DNA from: Symsagittifera roscoffensis
Taxonomy: Eukaryota > Xenacoelomorpha > Acoela > Convolutidae
Direction: 5' to 3'
DNA length: 64,000 nt
Assembly (NCBI RefSeq): GCF_963678635.1
Contig: NC_087067.1
Span: 27,599,547-27,663,546 of the forward strand
Made by a program: the position numbers and the translations under genes. The notes under the pieces were generated by a model. The model saw only the letters and a program-made list of their open reading frames with translations. It did not search any database and was not told the origin of the DNA. Of this stretch, positions 20,726 through 32,497 are shown piece by piece (the stretch's first letter is position 1; each line of letters starts with the position of its first letter).

Positions 20726-22070
20726 CAATCCGGAAGGGTCAGCTGATTTGCGCTCAATTCGGAAGGGTCTTGAGAGAAGACTGATCCGGCAAGCAGTACA
20801 AGGAGCAACAAGAAGGGGCTCAACGACAACAACAATCGACTGTTGGGTATCGTTAGCAATTTTTGTATCCCTTTTGGTACAAAAATTAAGATAGTAGTCT
20901 GTGGGGGGCTCGACAGTGCTGCACTGTAGTGACCCTTCATCGAACTGCGAATATCCGAGTTAAGCACCTTAATTCGGATATTAAACAAACCCGGAGGGGT
21001 ATAGTATTACTAATTTTATTACTAATATAGCCTATATTAATACTCTTATACCGTTTTTCAGTGAAAAACACAGAAAGTAGACCGGTTTTTAGGGTCAAAA
21101 TAGCGATATTTTGATCAACCCACAAGTCGCGATTTTTGAGATATCGATATTTTTTGAAACGGAAAAAAGCGCTAAATTAGTGTGTTACATCGTAACTGCA
21201 CTACCATAATAGATAGAACCAGTTAAGTTTAGTTCGAAAGGGGTTGGAACTATTTTGGTACTGAAAACCGAAATTTCGTGATTTTTGAGAAAACGAAACA
21301 CTAAAAATTCAGAAAATTTTTTGAAATTTTTGAGTTACAACAGTAAAAATAGTTGTTCCGACAACGCGTCCACTAGTGAATCTACAAGTTTTAAAACCCG
21401 CTACCCGAAAGCCTTCCGGGTTACAGAGAAATCGAACTTAACGTGTTTGATTTGTTGGATTCATCAATCCGGAGGGGTACAGGTAGTATAGTTTTTCTCA
21501 AATTTTTTCAACTAAAGCGTTTTATCGGGTCTTTTGCATTGAACTAGAAGAGTATAGGCCTTCTGAGCTCGGATCAATAAGTTTTAGGTCGAAAGGACCA
21601 GATTTGCGGAAAAAGTTAGGCGGAACCTATAAGAGAGAAATTTTTTGATAGTTAGGGTCTTGTTGCTCGCCGAAGTTAGGCGAGCAACAAGACCCTTCAC
21701 CGTTAGTGTGAATTGTCAAATAAGAGGCTTAACTTCAATCCGGAAGGGTCTAGGAAAGTAGTACACACCCTTCCTAGTTAATTGAAAAAGCAAAATTGCA
21801 TAGGAGAACGTATCCGGAGGGGTATAGGTTGAAAGAAGGAAATTTCCGAAAAGCTACTTTTACAAAACCGGATGGCTCCCAATCCGGAGCGGTCAAAATT
21901 TTTTTTTCAAATTAGGAGGGTCCGAATCCGGAGGGGTCTTATAGTTGCTAATTCGGAGGGGTCCAAATCCGGAGGGGTCTTATATTAACTAATTCAGAGG
22001 GGTCCCAATCCGGAAGGGTCTAGTTTTTGTTAGTCCGGAAGGCTCCTATTTGTGCCAATCCGGAGGGGTA
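20726..22070 (+). repeat. Interspersed motif array AATCCGGAGGGGTC
   Basis: Copies or close variants lie at about 20726, 20756, 20990, 21465, 21736, 21811, 21881, 21925, 21950, 21966, 21991, 22007, 22031 and 22057, densest between 21880 and 22070. The inverse form CCTTCCGG(A/G)TTA occurs at 20329 and 21411, and both forms occur in the LTR. Spacing is irregular (15-60 bases in the dense part), so it is not a simple satellite. Confidence 0.8.
21654..21696 (+). other. Perfect 18-bp stem, 7-nt loop hairpin
   Basis: AGGGTCTTGTTGCTCGCC (21654-21671), loop GAAGTTA, then the exact inverse GGCGAGCAACAAGACCCT (21679-21696). RNA from the leader would form a very stable stem. The relic leader at 57.3 kb loses its match at this point. 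Confidence 0.85.
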
Positions 22071-22541
22071 TTATTTTATTAAAGGACTTAGGTAGACGGA
22101 AGAAAGACTAAAGTGAGAGGTATTAGGTTATTAGCACACAGGCTAGGAATCAGTGACTGCACTGTTAACTTGCCTTTCAATAAGAACCAGACCAAAACAA
22201 AACAGGTCCGAACTCGGATATTCGCGAAACTAAGTCTAAACTAAAAAGAGCGTGATTCATTGGTGTGGATTGTAACATAATACGTTTTTGTGAAAAGTGA
22301 CTGCCCTGAGGATTTTAGTAGGTCTAGCTCGGGCAGTCCGAAGGCAGATAGGTAATACAGTACTCGGTGGGTGCAATAGACGCCCACTTGAGAAAATTAC
22401 TGCCTTCAAAGTTTTGTCTGTTTGGTGCAGCACCGAGCAGGGAAAGCTTTTTCTTTAAAAGACAAGTTCGACTATTGTACTACGACCGACTAAGAGTACA
22501 TTACATATACGTTTTTTTTATAGAGGTATTCATACTCTGTC

Positions 22542-22543
<2 letters not shown>

Positions 22544-22598
<55 letters not shown>
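22544..22598. repeat. (TA)n microsatellite
   Basis: An uninterrupted TA run of about 55 bases in the leader, upstream of gag. Confidence 0.95.
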
Positions 22599-22601
<3 letters not shown>

Positions 22602-22896
22602 TTGTTTTTACTTTTAAATCAACGTAAGCTGTGCTTGATTGGGTAGTGAGTACACTATCTTTTAAATTGACTGATAACATCATATTGTGCTAGTTTTCGA
22701 ATCTTACGACCGATAATCGGTTAGTGTGAATAAATTTTACACAAACTGTACTCTGATAACATACAGGGATTCGTGGTCACTATTTAATAGAATCTTGTGA
22801 AATTTATTGTGTTGTGTCATTATTATTGTTAATAAAACTATAAGGTCACTAGCAATCGAGTTAAGTGTATAGGCATTAAGAAGTGACAAATAGAGA

Positions 22897-23976
22897 ATGA
22901 GTCTAGACAAGTCAAGGATACCAAAAATAGGTAATAGCTCTAGGAAATTCATACCTGAGGAGCAAAGAAAAAAGATGACCGATCCTTTTGTGGATTGGAT
23001 CAAACAAGCCCGGACCAACAAAGGGGAGACGGTTTCAGGCAAAATGGTTGAAACGAGAAGTCAGAAGACCTCAGAAGAGCAAAAAGAACTGTTAGAAGTG
23101 GAGGTCAATACGGACCATGCCATGAACGACAACCAGGAAGTACATGGACTGGAAGGGAGAGGCAGAAGGCTGGCCAGTGAATCTACTCCGGTAGATCAAG
23201 GCCATGATTTTGCCACTTCCACCGGGACACTGGATCGAGAAGAGATGTCGGAACTGTCCGACATCTCAACTGAAGAAGCGGCAACGAGAAGATCTCCGAC
23301 AGACAACACTATGATGGCAGGCGGAACTGGGAAACAAACAACGTCATCGTCGTTCTCAGAAAGAATGAAGAACACCTTCGGAAACATCTTTCCATTCACC
23401 ATGGGAGGAGGCGCAGGAATTGAAGTTGAATCCCAGGAGGAAGAGGATGAAGAGGAGCAAGGGGAGTTTGGATCTCAAGTCAGCCTCAATAGTTCGATCC
23501 AGGAGAATGAGGCATACGTCGGAAGAGAGACTGGAACCATGGACAAATTTGGTGTAGTGACAACGATAAGCAAAGAGGCAAACACACCGGGCCAGTCAAA
23601 AGACTTCGCGATTAGGACAAGTTCAGAGCCACAAACTGGAGAGAGTAGAACCAGAGGGCTAGGCAACGCGTTAGCGGATCCTGAAATAGATAATGAAAAG
23701 ACGTCGAGACAGAGAGTCAAGGCCCGGATCTCGACCAGCACGAAGCTACCTGGGACCGACAGGGTTACACCGCCACTAGTGACGCCACTCGTGGATAACG
23801 GGGCAGCACTAGAAGAAGCCTTAAACAACATAGTGGACAGTTTAGGAGAACAAAATGAACAGATGATGTCCATAAGAATGAGTGAACTAGAAAGGGCAGT
23901 TCACATTGAAAGAGAAAGTCTGCGGGAAGAAATAAACCGCAATAGACAAGAAGTTGCAGGAGCGAAAAACGCTTGA
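22897..23976 (+). pseudogene. gag: Gag N-terminal region, 359 codons (first frame)
   Basis: First ATG-initiated long frame after the leader. The protein is acidic and largely disordered, rich in Glu, Ser, Thr and Gly, with an E-rich run near residue 180 (SQEEEDEEEQGEFG) and a helix-forming end (MRMSELERAVHIERESLREE region). It has no recognised domain of its own, as is common for the N-terminal part of gypsy Gag. The frame ends at a TGA at 23974. Coding continues in the -1 frame directly from the overlap, near GCGAAAAACGCTTGA. This may be a frameshift mutation or a programmed shift; the A-run is not a standard slippery heptamer. Confidence 0.7.
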
Positions 23977-24890
23977 AAGAAGGAACGGACGAGCATATGG
24001 CAAAAAATTTGTCGCGAATGACAAGAGAGGCGGAACAGCGAGAGTTACGCTTAAGAGACGACATGGAGAAGTTAAGAATTCAGCAAGAGCAGTCTCTTGG
24101 GACTCTTGACACAAAGATAGACGCGATGATGGAGAGGCGAACTCAGGCTATCATGGATAGGTTGGACGGGCTACTAAGCAGCAAGAGTGGACCAAAAGAA
24201 GGAGAACCGAACTCGGGTGGTCCCAGCAGGGAACCGAGGGTGAACTTCAATGAACATCAAAAGAGGAAGACGTATGGATCCACTAGAGGCAGGGGCAGTT
24301 CATCAGGCTATGCCACAAGGGGTAATGGAGCATGGGGCCCGAACAGTAGAGCAAGTTCAACGGGGAACAGACAAACCTCTAACGAACGACCAACGCAAGG
24401 CACACATGCGAATGGGAGAAGTCATTCCGGTAACAGGGGGCATGCAAGCCCGAGGAGGGGTCATGAGGACACCCAAGCGGGAAACACTCACGGCGATTCA
24501 GAGTGCAGGGATGCACCGCATACAGAGCCCTTGACGAGGTGTGAGGACACTCAAGCGGGACACTCAAGGGATGCTACGGCAATGGCCACAGCATTTGAAC
24601 CCCTAAACAGGTCTTTGGAGACATTCCTGACAAGGTTATCCAGAACCAATGAACGCAGTGAGAAGTCCAGAAGAGTCTTTAGGAAACCAAGATGCTATAA
24701 AGACGAATCTGATGGCTGTATTGATACCTGGATAGAGGTAATGAAGCTGCATTTCGAGGAAGAGGACTTGTCGGAGAGACAGGAATGCAGTGCGCTCACC
24801 AGCAACTTGGAAGGGACAGCCCTGAACTGTGTCACGGCCAAGAAGCAATATCAACGTGACACTGCTGAGAAAATCTTCGAAATCTTGTAA
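23973..24890 (+). pseudogene. gag: Gag middle region and start of capsid (second frame)
   Basis: Entered by the -1 frame change near 23970. It first gives a charged coiled-coil-like segment (SRMTREAEQRELRLRDDMEK), then a Gly/Arg/Ser-rich basic stretch of about 120 residues. From about 24650 comes the start of a gypsy Gag capsid domain: CIDTWIEVMKLHFEEEDLS, ECSALTSNLEGTALN. The stop TAA at 24888-24890 falls inside the capsid domain, and the same frame continues at once with RFG...HQAMMRFEKRRQ, so it is a nonsense change rather than a gene end. Confidence 0.7.
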
Positions 24891-27800
24891 AACCGTTTCG
24901 GATCAGGGGTGCAGGGGCACCAGGCAATGATGCGCTTCGAGAAACGGAGGCAACGAGAAGATGAAACGATATACAAGTTTCTCGATGATTTGGAAATGCT
25001 GAGAAGACGCAGCCAACCGGATGAGTCAAACCGAAGGATGAACCTGGCCGTAGCCTCAAAATTCATCGATGGTGTGGAGAATGATGAACTTCGAACGATG
25101 CTAGCAACGCATTACACACCGTTATCAACAAATGCGCCAACACCAGAGGAGTTGAGGCTCAAGTCAAAAGAGTATCTTTTGTTGAAACCTCCTTCGAGAT
25201 CTGGATACTACAAGAACAATTATGGCAATTTTAACAACGGTCCAGCAAACCAAGGGAACAATTGGTCCAAACCGAGGGATGATATGGACAAGAGACGCTC
25301 TTGTGCCAATTGCAGTTCAACGGACCATCATGTGTCAGCATGCCCAGCTTACAAACAAGGCATGAAAGCAATAGGCTTTAGCCTCGAGGACGAAGATGCG
25401 TCAGAATTGGACCAGGAGGATTTCTTGAGAGGAGTAATTGCGAAATTCGGACCGAGGTGTTTCTTTTGCAACTTGGAAGGTCATTTTAAATCAGATTGTC
25501 CGCAATTCTGGGATGCAGTGGCAGACATCAAGCATCCAAGACGTGAAGAAGCTTTGTCAGGAGTGAAAGCCAGCAAGGCTCGACTTTTGAGTGAAGCAGA
25601 GGCACGCAGGAAGGATAAACCTCAAGAGCTTGCGGCAAAGAAAATGCAAGCGGTAACAGAGGAGACACGTGAGCTGGAACCAGCAACTGCGGCTGATGAC
25701 TTCAAGATCGATTATAAGGCAGCAGCGAGGGATGTTCTAAATAGAGTGCAGCAGGAACTGGTGACGAAAGAGATCGAACAGAAAGTGAAACTTGAACTGG
25801 AGAATGAGAAACTTCAGGAGCAACTGAATACCTTCGAAGCAACGGAGTTCGAAGAAGCTAAAGCACCAAGCAGTTTGAGCATGAAACTTAATGTGATCTC
25901 CGGTCAAAGGTTCGGCATGGTGCCGCAAGGAAGCAAGATACAGTCGATAATCTCAGTGGCTGGACACCAGGTGATCAGAAATCTGAGTGAACCATCCGAG
26001 TTCACTTTGATGCATTTGGACACATATGCAGATTATCTGAGGCAGGTGGAACCACGCACCGAGTCGAGAGCCGTGCGAGCACTACTAACGACGGGTGGAC
26101 CTCGCATGAAGAAACTTCATGGACGCTACCTAGAGGTCTATGGGCCGTATCAAGTGATGCTGAACGTGGATGGAATCAGTATCTACACCAGGACTTATGT
26201 AACGACAGATGATGACCAAATGGGGCAGATCTATTTGGGTGAGGAGGAACTCAAAGTCCGCAGGATAGGCCATGACACCATGATGGAACAAGACGCAGTA
26301 CACATTGGGTATGAAGCAGATGTGACCGCACATCTGCTCGACACCATCGGAACAAAAATCGGAGTCACAGGGCTTCTGGACACAGGAGCGGTAGTGAGTG
26401 TGATGCCGATAAAAACTTGGGAAAGAATGGGCTTCACGCGGGAAGATCTAATTCCAACGAATCTCCGACTGGCCGCGGCCAATCGAGGAGCTATTTACGT
26501 AGCCGGAAGAACACCAATAACGGTCCTCCACATGGGAGGACGGGATCTTTGGATGAGCTTCCTGGTGGTAGAGAATTTGGACGACGCCGACCAATTCATC
26601 TTGGGCAGAGATATTGTCAGAAATTTTGACGTGATGATTGACTTGAACAACGGTCTGATACGGATTAGAAACCCGGACCGGAAGTATGTTAAGAGACCAA
26701 TTAATAGGATAATAACAGACGAAAACAAGGTACCAATTTTTTTGGATAGAAAAGTAAAATTACAACCAGGACAAGCTGTGGTAGCAATTTTTAGAATGAG
26801 AAATTTGAATTCGTTAAGTGATAGTAAACAGGTTTGCTTATTACCGAATCCAAATAATCAGAGTTCGGTGATATTAGGCCGGAGCTTCTCGGTAACGCGA
26901 AACGGACTGTGTGTCAGTGTGTTGTTGAACACACTGGACACCACGGTTTCAATCCAGCGTGGAAAGAAGCTTGGCTACGCTTTGCCGATGAGGACCGACT
27001 ATGAGGAGACACAAAACTTGAAGAAATATAGTGTGAAAGACTGTCTTTATCATGCCAATAAAGATAAAATTTTAAAGAGGATTAATGAATTAAAATCTAT
27101 TCATAAAATGTTTTCAATGAAATCCGAAACGGACGACGGCATATCAAGCTGCTCGAATTTTCCGGAACGCCCCTCGTCATATGAACTAGAATCTGACAAA
27201 CCGGTTTTGCCAGAGATAGAACAGTTAAAAGGGAAAATAGGTGAGGGAGATTTCGAAAAATCGCGGGACCTCCTAAATCGGAACGCAGATGTATTTTCAA
27301 AACATAAGGCGGATATCGGTTGCTGTAATTTCGTCGAACACGAAATCGAACTAGAAGAGGGCGCCGTTCCCCATAGGGAAGGCGCAAGGCGAATGACGCC
27401 ACACAAATCGGAAGCGTGCCGAGCGGAAATAGAAATGTTGCTTGAATACGACATGATAGAACCCTCTAAATCGCCATGGGCTTGCGGGGTAGTAATGGCG
27501 AAAAAGAAAGGGGGGCAGCTTAGATTTTGTTGCGACTTTCGTTACTTGAACGCGGTAACGATAAAAGATGCGTACCCGATACCGCGAATAGACGAGAGCC
27601 TATCTAAGCTTGGTGATGCCAAGTTCTTCACCACATTGGATTTAGGTTCTGCCTTCTGGCAGGTCCCTCTGCGGAAGAAGGACAGAGAGAAAACCGGATT
27701 CGCGTGCGAATTGGGATTATACCAGTGGAAGAGGATGCCCTTCGGCTTGTGCAATGCGACGGCGACTTTTCAAAGACTGATGGCTCAGGCTTTGACGAGA

Positions 27801-27986
27801 GTGACCAAGAAGTACGGGAATCTCGTGATGTGTTACGTGGATGACGTAGTCATAGCGACACCGACCCTGGAAGACCCCATTGATAGGCTCGATGAGGTCT
27901 TTGGTTGCATGAAAAGAGCTGGATTGAAGTGCAAACCATCGAAATGTGAAATCCTTAGGGAAATCCCTAGGAAGAATGGTGGATAG
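24891..27986 (+). pseudogene. gag-pol: Gag capsid C-part, zinc knuckles, protease and reverse transcriptase (N-terminal part)
   Basis: Continues in frame after the TAA at 24888. Capsid end (RQREDETIYKFLDDLE), then two CCHC knuckles: CANCSSTDHHVSAC (about 25300) and CFFCNLEGHFKSDC (about 25460), both C-x2-C-x4-H-x4-C. A charged helix region follows, then an aspartic protease core GLLDTGAVVSVMP (about 26380). From about 27450 the RT: FCCDFRYLNAVT, YPIPRIDE, TLDLGSAFWQVPL (first Asp), GLYQWKRMPFGLCNA and CYVDDVVIA (catalytic pair). The frame breaks at about 27955, in AGGGAAATCCCTAGGAAG, just after KCEIL, where about two bases seem lost. Product in other members: polyprotein cut by its own protease. 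Confidence 0.85.
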
Positions 27987-28827
27987 GCATGGTGTGAGGC
28001 CGGACCCGGAAGCAGTGGAAGCAGTGTTGACATGGAAGGCCCCCAGAACGGACACACAGCTCCTGAGCTTCCTAGGGTTTGCCAATTACTACCGAGAATT
28101 CATAAAAGGATATGCGGACAAGGTGTATCCGATGCAGAAGCTGATGCGCAACAAGGGAAAAAAATTCGAATGGAACGATGAGGCACAGGTTGCTTTCGAG
28201 AACATAAAGCGGGAACTGTGCGAAGCGCCAGTGCTGGGCATGCCTACAGAAAAGGGCATGTATGTTCTCGACACAGACGCATCGATGGTAGCCATCTCAA
28301 GAATCTTGCATCAAGAGCAAGAATGGAACGGAAGAACAGTTCTCCGTCCCATTGCATACGGCAGCAAGGTCTTGAGTGACACAGAGATGAAATATGGCGC
28401 ACCAAAAGCAGAAATGTTTGCAGTAGTCACCTTTGTGGAAAAGTACCGTGCATACTTGGGGAGCGCTCCCTTCAAGTTACGCGTGGACAACAAAGCGTTA
28501 TCCTGGTTGAAAACCTACTCGATGGATCAGAGTTATATTGGTAGATGGATAGTAAGATTGGATGGCTACCATATGATAATCGAAAATAGGATGCGTGATA
28601 AACACCAGAATGCTGACAGCCTCAGCAAGAAAACTGAGTTCTATGAGAGATTGGAGCAGAAGCAGGCCAATCAGGCGGAAATAAAGGAGGGATTCTCGTT
28701 TCTGGACAAAGAAACTTATGAAGCGCTTCCCTTAACGAGATGGTTAGATAAGTCTGGACATCCAATTCCAGGGCACCCTGAGTTACCTGTAGAGAAAGCA
28801 GCCGAGATAAAGATCCTATCCAAGTAG
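27946..28827 (+). pseudogene. pol: RT thumb and RNase H
   Basis: Continues in the +1 frame after the break: LGRMVDRHGVRPDPEAVEAV is the usual start of the RT connection in gypsy elements, followed by LSFLGFANYYREFIKGYA. RNase H has its catalytic acids in LDTDAS, K-AEMFAV and RVDNKALSWL, and the end HQNADSLSKK fits the family (ADxLSR). RNase H degrades the RNA strand of the hybrid during DNA synthesis. The stop TAG at 28825-28827 is followed in the same frame by more coding, so it is a nonsense change. Confidence 0.85.
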
Positions 28828-29598
28828 GACCCGGTCCCCTTGGATCTGTTGCTGCGCTCGAACCTGGTCCAGCAAGAACTCTCTCGCATGAACATAAACA
28901 GCCTCTCATTATTGGATAAAACGGTGCAAGTCACACCGCAAGTGATGCGGATGCTGGGTGGATTGTTAGAAAGAGAAGTGACCAGAGATGACCCCGAGTG
29001 GACAGCAGCAGTGGCATCGCTAACAGTTAGTGAGAAGGTGAAGATCATGCCGTCGAGACGACAGCACGAAGAGAACGAGAGGGATTGTAGGACAATAGTT
29101 CAGCAACTAGTATCCTCAATACCCCAAGAGATTTTAACCAGTACTTCCTACGGACAGAGAGAACAGGGGAGCAGCAAGCGAAAGAAAACCGTCACCTTTG
29201 TGGACCAGGATAAGGAAGGTAAAAAGGTAGAACAAAATCTGCTGCAAGACTATTTGTCCGGGGAGACGAATGATGAAAAGAACCAGCGATCACAAGATCA
29301 ACACCCGGGACAAGAAAATTTGTCCGGGGAGTCTGAGATAGACGAGAAAATTCCTGATGAGAAACAGGACCTAGAGAACAAGGTTTTGTCCGGGGAGTTC
29401 AGATGGATGCGAAGAAGGCAGAGACATGATCTGGAGGAGCGTGCAGTCTCCAGCACAACCTCTTCGACGGATGATGATTCCCGAAACTCAGGAATGGACA
29501 CCTACTCAGACAGGAACTCGAGTTCGGGATCCGAACTGTCAGAACTGGCGATGCACACGCTACTAGTGGAAACACGGGCGAGAGACCTGGACAGATAA
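28828..29598 (+). pseudogene. pol: Pol linker between RNase H and integrase, with LSGE repeats
   Basis: About 255 codons in frame with the RNase H, between a TAG (28825) and a TAA (29596). It is polar, acidic and Ser-rich, without a known fold. Three segments DYLSGET, ENLSGES and KVLSGEF are encoded by near-identical DNA (TGTCCGGGGAG), which is also the sequence just ahead of the 3' LTR. Such a long spacer in front of the integrase zinc domain is unusual; it could host internal plus-strand priming sites. Confidence 0.65.
29321..29332 (+). repeat. Internal copy of the polypurine-tract 12-mer
   Basis: TGTCCGGGGAGT, identical to 44771-44782. Further copies lie at 29387-29398 and 31876-31887, and an 11-base version at 29255-29265. 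Confidence 0.7.
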
Positions 29599-30238
29599 GT
29601 GTACCAGGATCCTGACAGTGATCGCTACCTAATACCAAGCGAAAGAGTCTTTGACAACGCAGCGGATGACTTAGAAACGATAGCGGTATCGAAACGTTCG
29701 ATAAGCTTGTTGCCGCAGAAAGAGGTAGTCAGGACTGATCTTCAGCCGTTTAAACAAGAAACACAGCCGTTGGCGAAGATTTGGTGCGTTAAGATGGAAG
29801 AAGACACACACCAGCCTAATGAGCTGAATAGTCAGATGAGGGTCATGAAGACGTACTTGAAGGCGAGATACAGACTCTCGGATCTTCTCAGGGCGCAGAG
29901 AAATGATCGCATGACAAGCAACCTGAAAAGGTGGATCGAGAATGGTTCTCCGGATGAAGGGGACCTCGAGGAAGATAGTTATCGTATCCTGAGACAGTAC
30001 TTCATGCAGAAGGAAGGGAGGTTATATTTGAACAAGGACGGGATTGTGGCTTGTAAGAGAAGAGAAGAAGACAGAGTGCTATACAAGTATAACGCGATAG
30101 TGTTACCGCAACTCTATCAGACAGAACTATTATTCAGGTCACATGATCAGATGAGCCATCAGGGGATCGACAAAGTATATCAGAGGATCCTGAAGCGCTT
30201 TGAGTGGCCTGGGATGAAAGAAGGCATGCGAGAAATGG
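29599..30238 (+). pseudogene. pol: Integrase N-terminal region (first half of the HHCC zinc domain)
   Basis: In frame after the TAA at 29596. It ends in the integrase zinc domain: LLFRSHDQMSHQGIDKVYQ gives the two histidines and FEWPGMKEGMRE the following helix. The C-x2-C half appears only after a frame change at about 30236, in the next segment. Upstream lies a charged region of about 130 residues (TYLKARYRLSDLLRAQRND) of unknown role. Confidence 0.75.
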
Positions 30239-32497
30239 GTAACAGCATGTCTGTCATGCCAACAGGTCAAGGATCCAAGGAAGTTGCGATTTCCTTTACA
30301 ATCGATCGAGTCGTCTGAATTCAACGAGGTGTTGCAAATAGACCACCAAAAGATATGCATGACAGACAATGGTTATAATCAGGTGCTGGTCATGATATAT
30401 CATTTTACGAAGTATGCAGAGGCCGTGCCCTGCATAACAGCCTCGGCGGAAGAGACATGCGACCACCTGATCAACACGTGGATAGCAAGACATGGTTGTC
30501 CGATGACGTTTCAATCGGATAATGGAACAGCTTTCGTAGGAGAGCTTACGAAAGAGCTTATGAGACGCTGACAGGTCGCTCAGGCTCACTCCACGACATA
30601 CCACCCTCAGACGAATGGCTTAGTGGAAATACAGAATAGGACGTTAGTGTCGATGCTGAGAGTATATTGTTCCAGGTACATGACCGATTGGGACAGATAC
30701 CTTCCACAGGTGATGGGAGCATATAACAGCACGCAACACTCCACCACTGAAGTCAGTCCACACCTGATGCTAGCTGGACACGAAAAGTCATTACCCTTAA
30801 CCTTCTTCTACCCAGAGTATGAGGGAAAGAAAACGTCCCCACAGGTCTACGTGAGGGATGTGATCAGACGCCAACAGGAGTTGAACGATTTGTGTCGACG
30901 AAATACTCAGCAGGCACAGGCAAGGCAGAGGAAAAGATTCGACAAGAAAGCAGCTGGTGCAAAGGCTTACTCGGTGGGAGACTACGTATGGGTATTTCAG
31001 AACGTTATATCACCGAGAGGGACGAAAAAGCTCCTAAAAAAGTGGAGGGGACCCTTCATGATTACAGAGGTGCACCAGGAGGGACGCTTTTATAGACTGA
31101 GTACTGGCCGAGCCGCCCACTACGAGAACATCAAGCCACACAATCCATCGACGGAAGACTGGTGTATACCTGCAGACATGGAAGAAGGGGATTATCTAAC
31201 GATGGATCCTGCTTGTGAGGTCAATGAAAAGGGCACCAGGGAGAAGAACGATGGAAACGAAGTCGTAGAGGAAGGTGCGGATACACCGCTGGACCTGGAT
31301 CCAAACGGGCAGATCGAAGCGGACGATGAAACCTTACCCTACGCACAGGAAGATTGGCAGGATCCCGAACAGATAGAGGTTCCCAAGAACTTGGAACCGG
31401 ATCTTCCGTTCACGATACAGACTCGTCAGAAGGACGGGATGAGACCAAGAAAGAAATACAATCCTTACGGTGACGACTTTGTAGTGGATAGGATAGATCT
31501 GAAGAAGATAGTGGAGGAGGTAGTGGGTCTAGAGGAAATAACTGTGTCACAAGACATTGACATAGTCGAGGATCACGACGATGAGTGGGTTGACGACTGG
31601 TCAAAACCCGAGGTAGAATTCGACGACGAGCAACAGCAGTCATACGAACAAGACTTGACAAACCTGCGTGTCTTAGAGTGGCTGAATGAAACGACCTCGG
31701 ATCCTGAGGAGACCAGTGTCACGATTCAAGACGTAGATCGTGAAAGAATGAAATACATCAAGACCGAACGAGACGATTCTTCCTGGGCTGCCCAGGAAGG
31801 AGGACTACTCATTCCGGCTTCTAACCTCGACTTGATACCCGGTATGCGATCGATGGGGACGTCGATGGATATTTTTGTCCGGGGAGTGGGGGTAGGACTT
31901 ACCCACACTGAAAAATTGATAATAAAAAAATTAAGAATAGCAAGAGAAACAGGAGACTTAGAAGCAGAGACAGGCGAAGAACCTAAGAAACCTGACATAG
32001 GCAGGGTAGTTGAGTCATATTTTAACTTACCAAATGAATATTCAAGTAACATAATACTAACAGACAGTGATTTTATACTCACAAATAGAACATGTGCGAT
32101 AGCAATCACGGCAGACATGAGTTTTAGGACAGCGTTAGCGGCAGATTTCAAGAGAGAATACAAAAACGTGGAATTCCTATGGAAGCAAAGACCAGGGATA
32201 GGGGGCGTAGCGGCCTTACCTCCGGCGGCGTCGCAGATAGCGGGAAAATACTTATGCTTCCTGGTAACGAGGGCGACGGAGAAGCAGCACGTGGACCCAG
32301 AGAACCTAGTCTTGTCCTTGACGAGGCTGAGGGACTTCCTTGTGGAAATGGACGTGAAGGAGCTCTCGCTTCCAGTGTACGATCCAACCAGAGGAAGACT
32401 GCATCCTCGGGAATTGTACGCCCTTGTACACGTGATATTCTCTGATACGAACATACAAGTATATCTACATAAGAAATATTACTTAAGTATAGGCTGA
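30239..32497 (+). pseudogene. pol: Integrase core and C-terminus fused to a macro-like domain
   Basis: The frame opens with VTACLSCQQVKDP, the CxxC of the zinc domain. The core has Asp in LQIDHQ, Asp in FQSDNGTAFVG and Glu in NGLVEIQNRTL; the last two are 35 residues apart if the TGA at 30569 is counted as one residue, giving the D,D-35-E catalytic set. KLLKKWRGPFMITEV is the GPY/F module. A long acidic region follows. From about 32040 to the TGA at 32497 comes a domain with the layout of macro (Appr-1''-p) folds: NRTCAIAITADMSFRTALAADF, GIGGVAALP, YLCFLVTRATEKQ, LPVYDPTRGR. Macro domains bind or hydrolyse ADP-ribose derivatives. The match is by pattern only. Confidence 0.75.

Larger units (their letters stand above)
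20166..22896 (+). other. Untranslated leader of the giant element, 2.7 kb
   Basis: No coding. It holds the primer-site candidate, at least twelve copies of an AATCCGGAGGGGTC-type motif, a perfect 18-bp hairpin and a TA microsatellite. Positions about 21000-21655 are recognisable as a relic on the opposite strand at 57295-57912, showing that this leader belongs to an older family. Its length suggests packaging, dimerisation or translation control, but this is inference. Confidence 0.7.

Noticed and set aside
22367-22627. 86-aa ORF across the TA microsatellite
   Set aside because: It is made by translating the repeat (YIYIYI) and has no family features; it lies in the untranslated leader.
23960-23976. 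Canonical -1 slippery heptamer between the two Gag frames
   Set aside because: GAAAAAC does not fit the X-XXY-YYZ rule in the zero frame, and I saw no obvious downstream pseudoknot. Mutation is equally likely.
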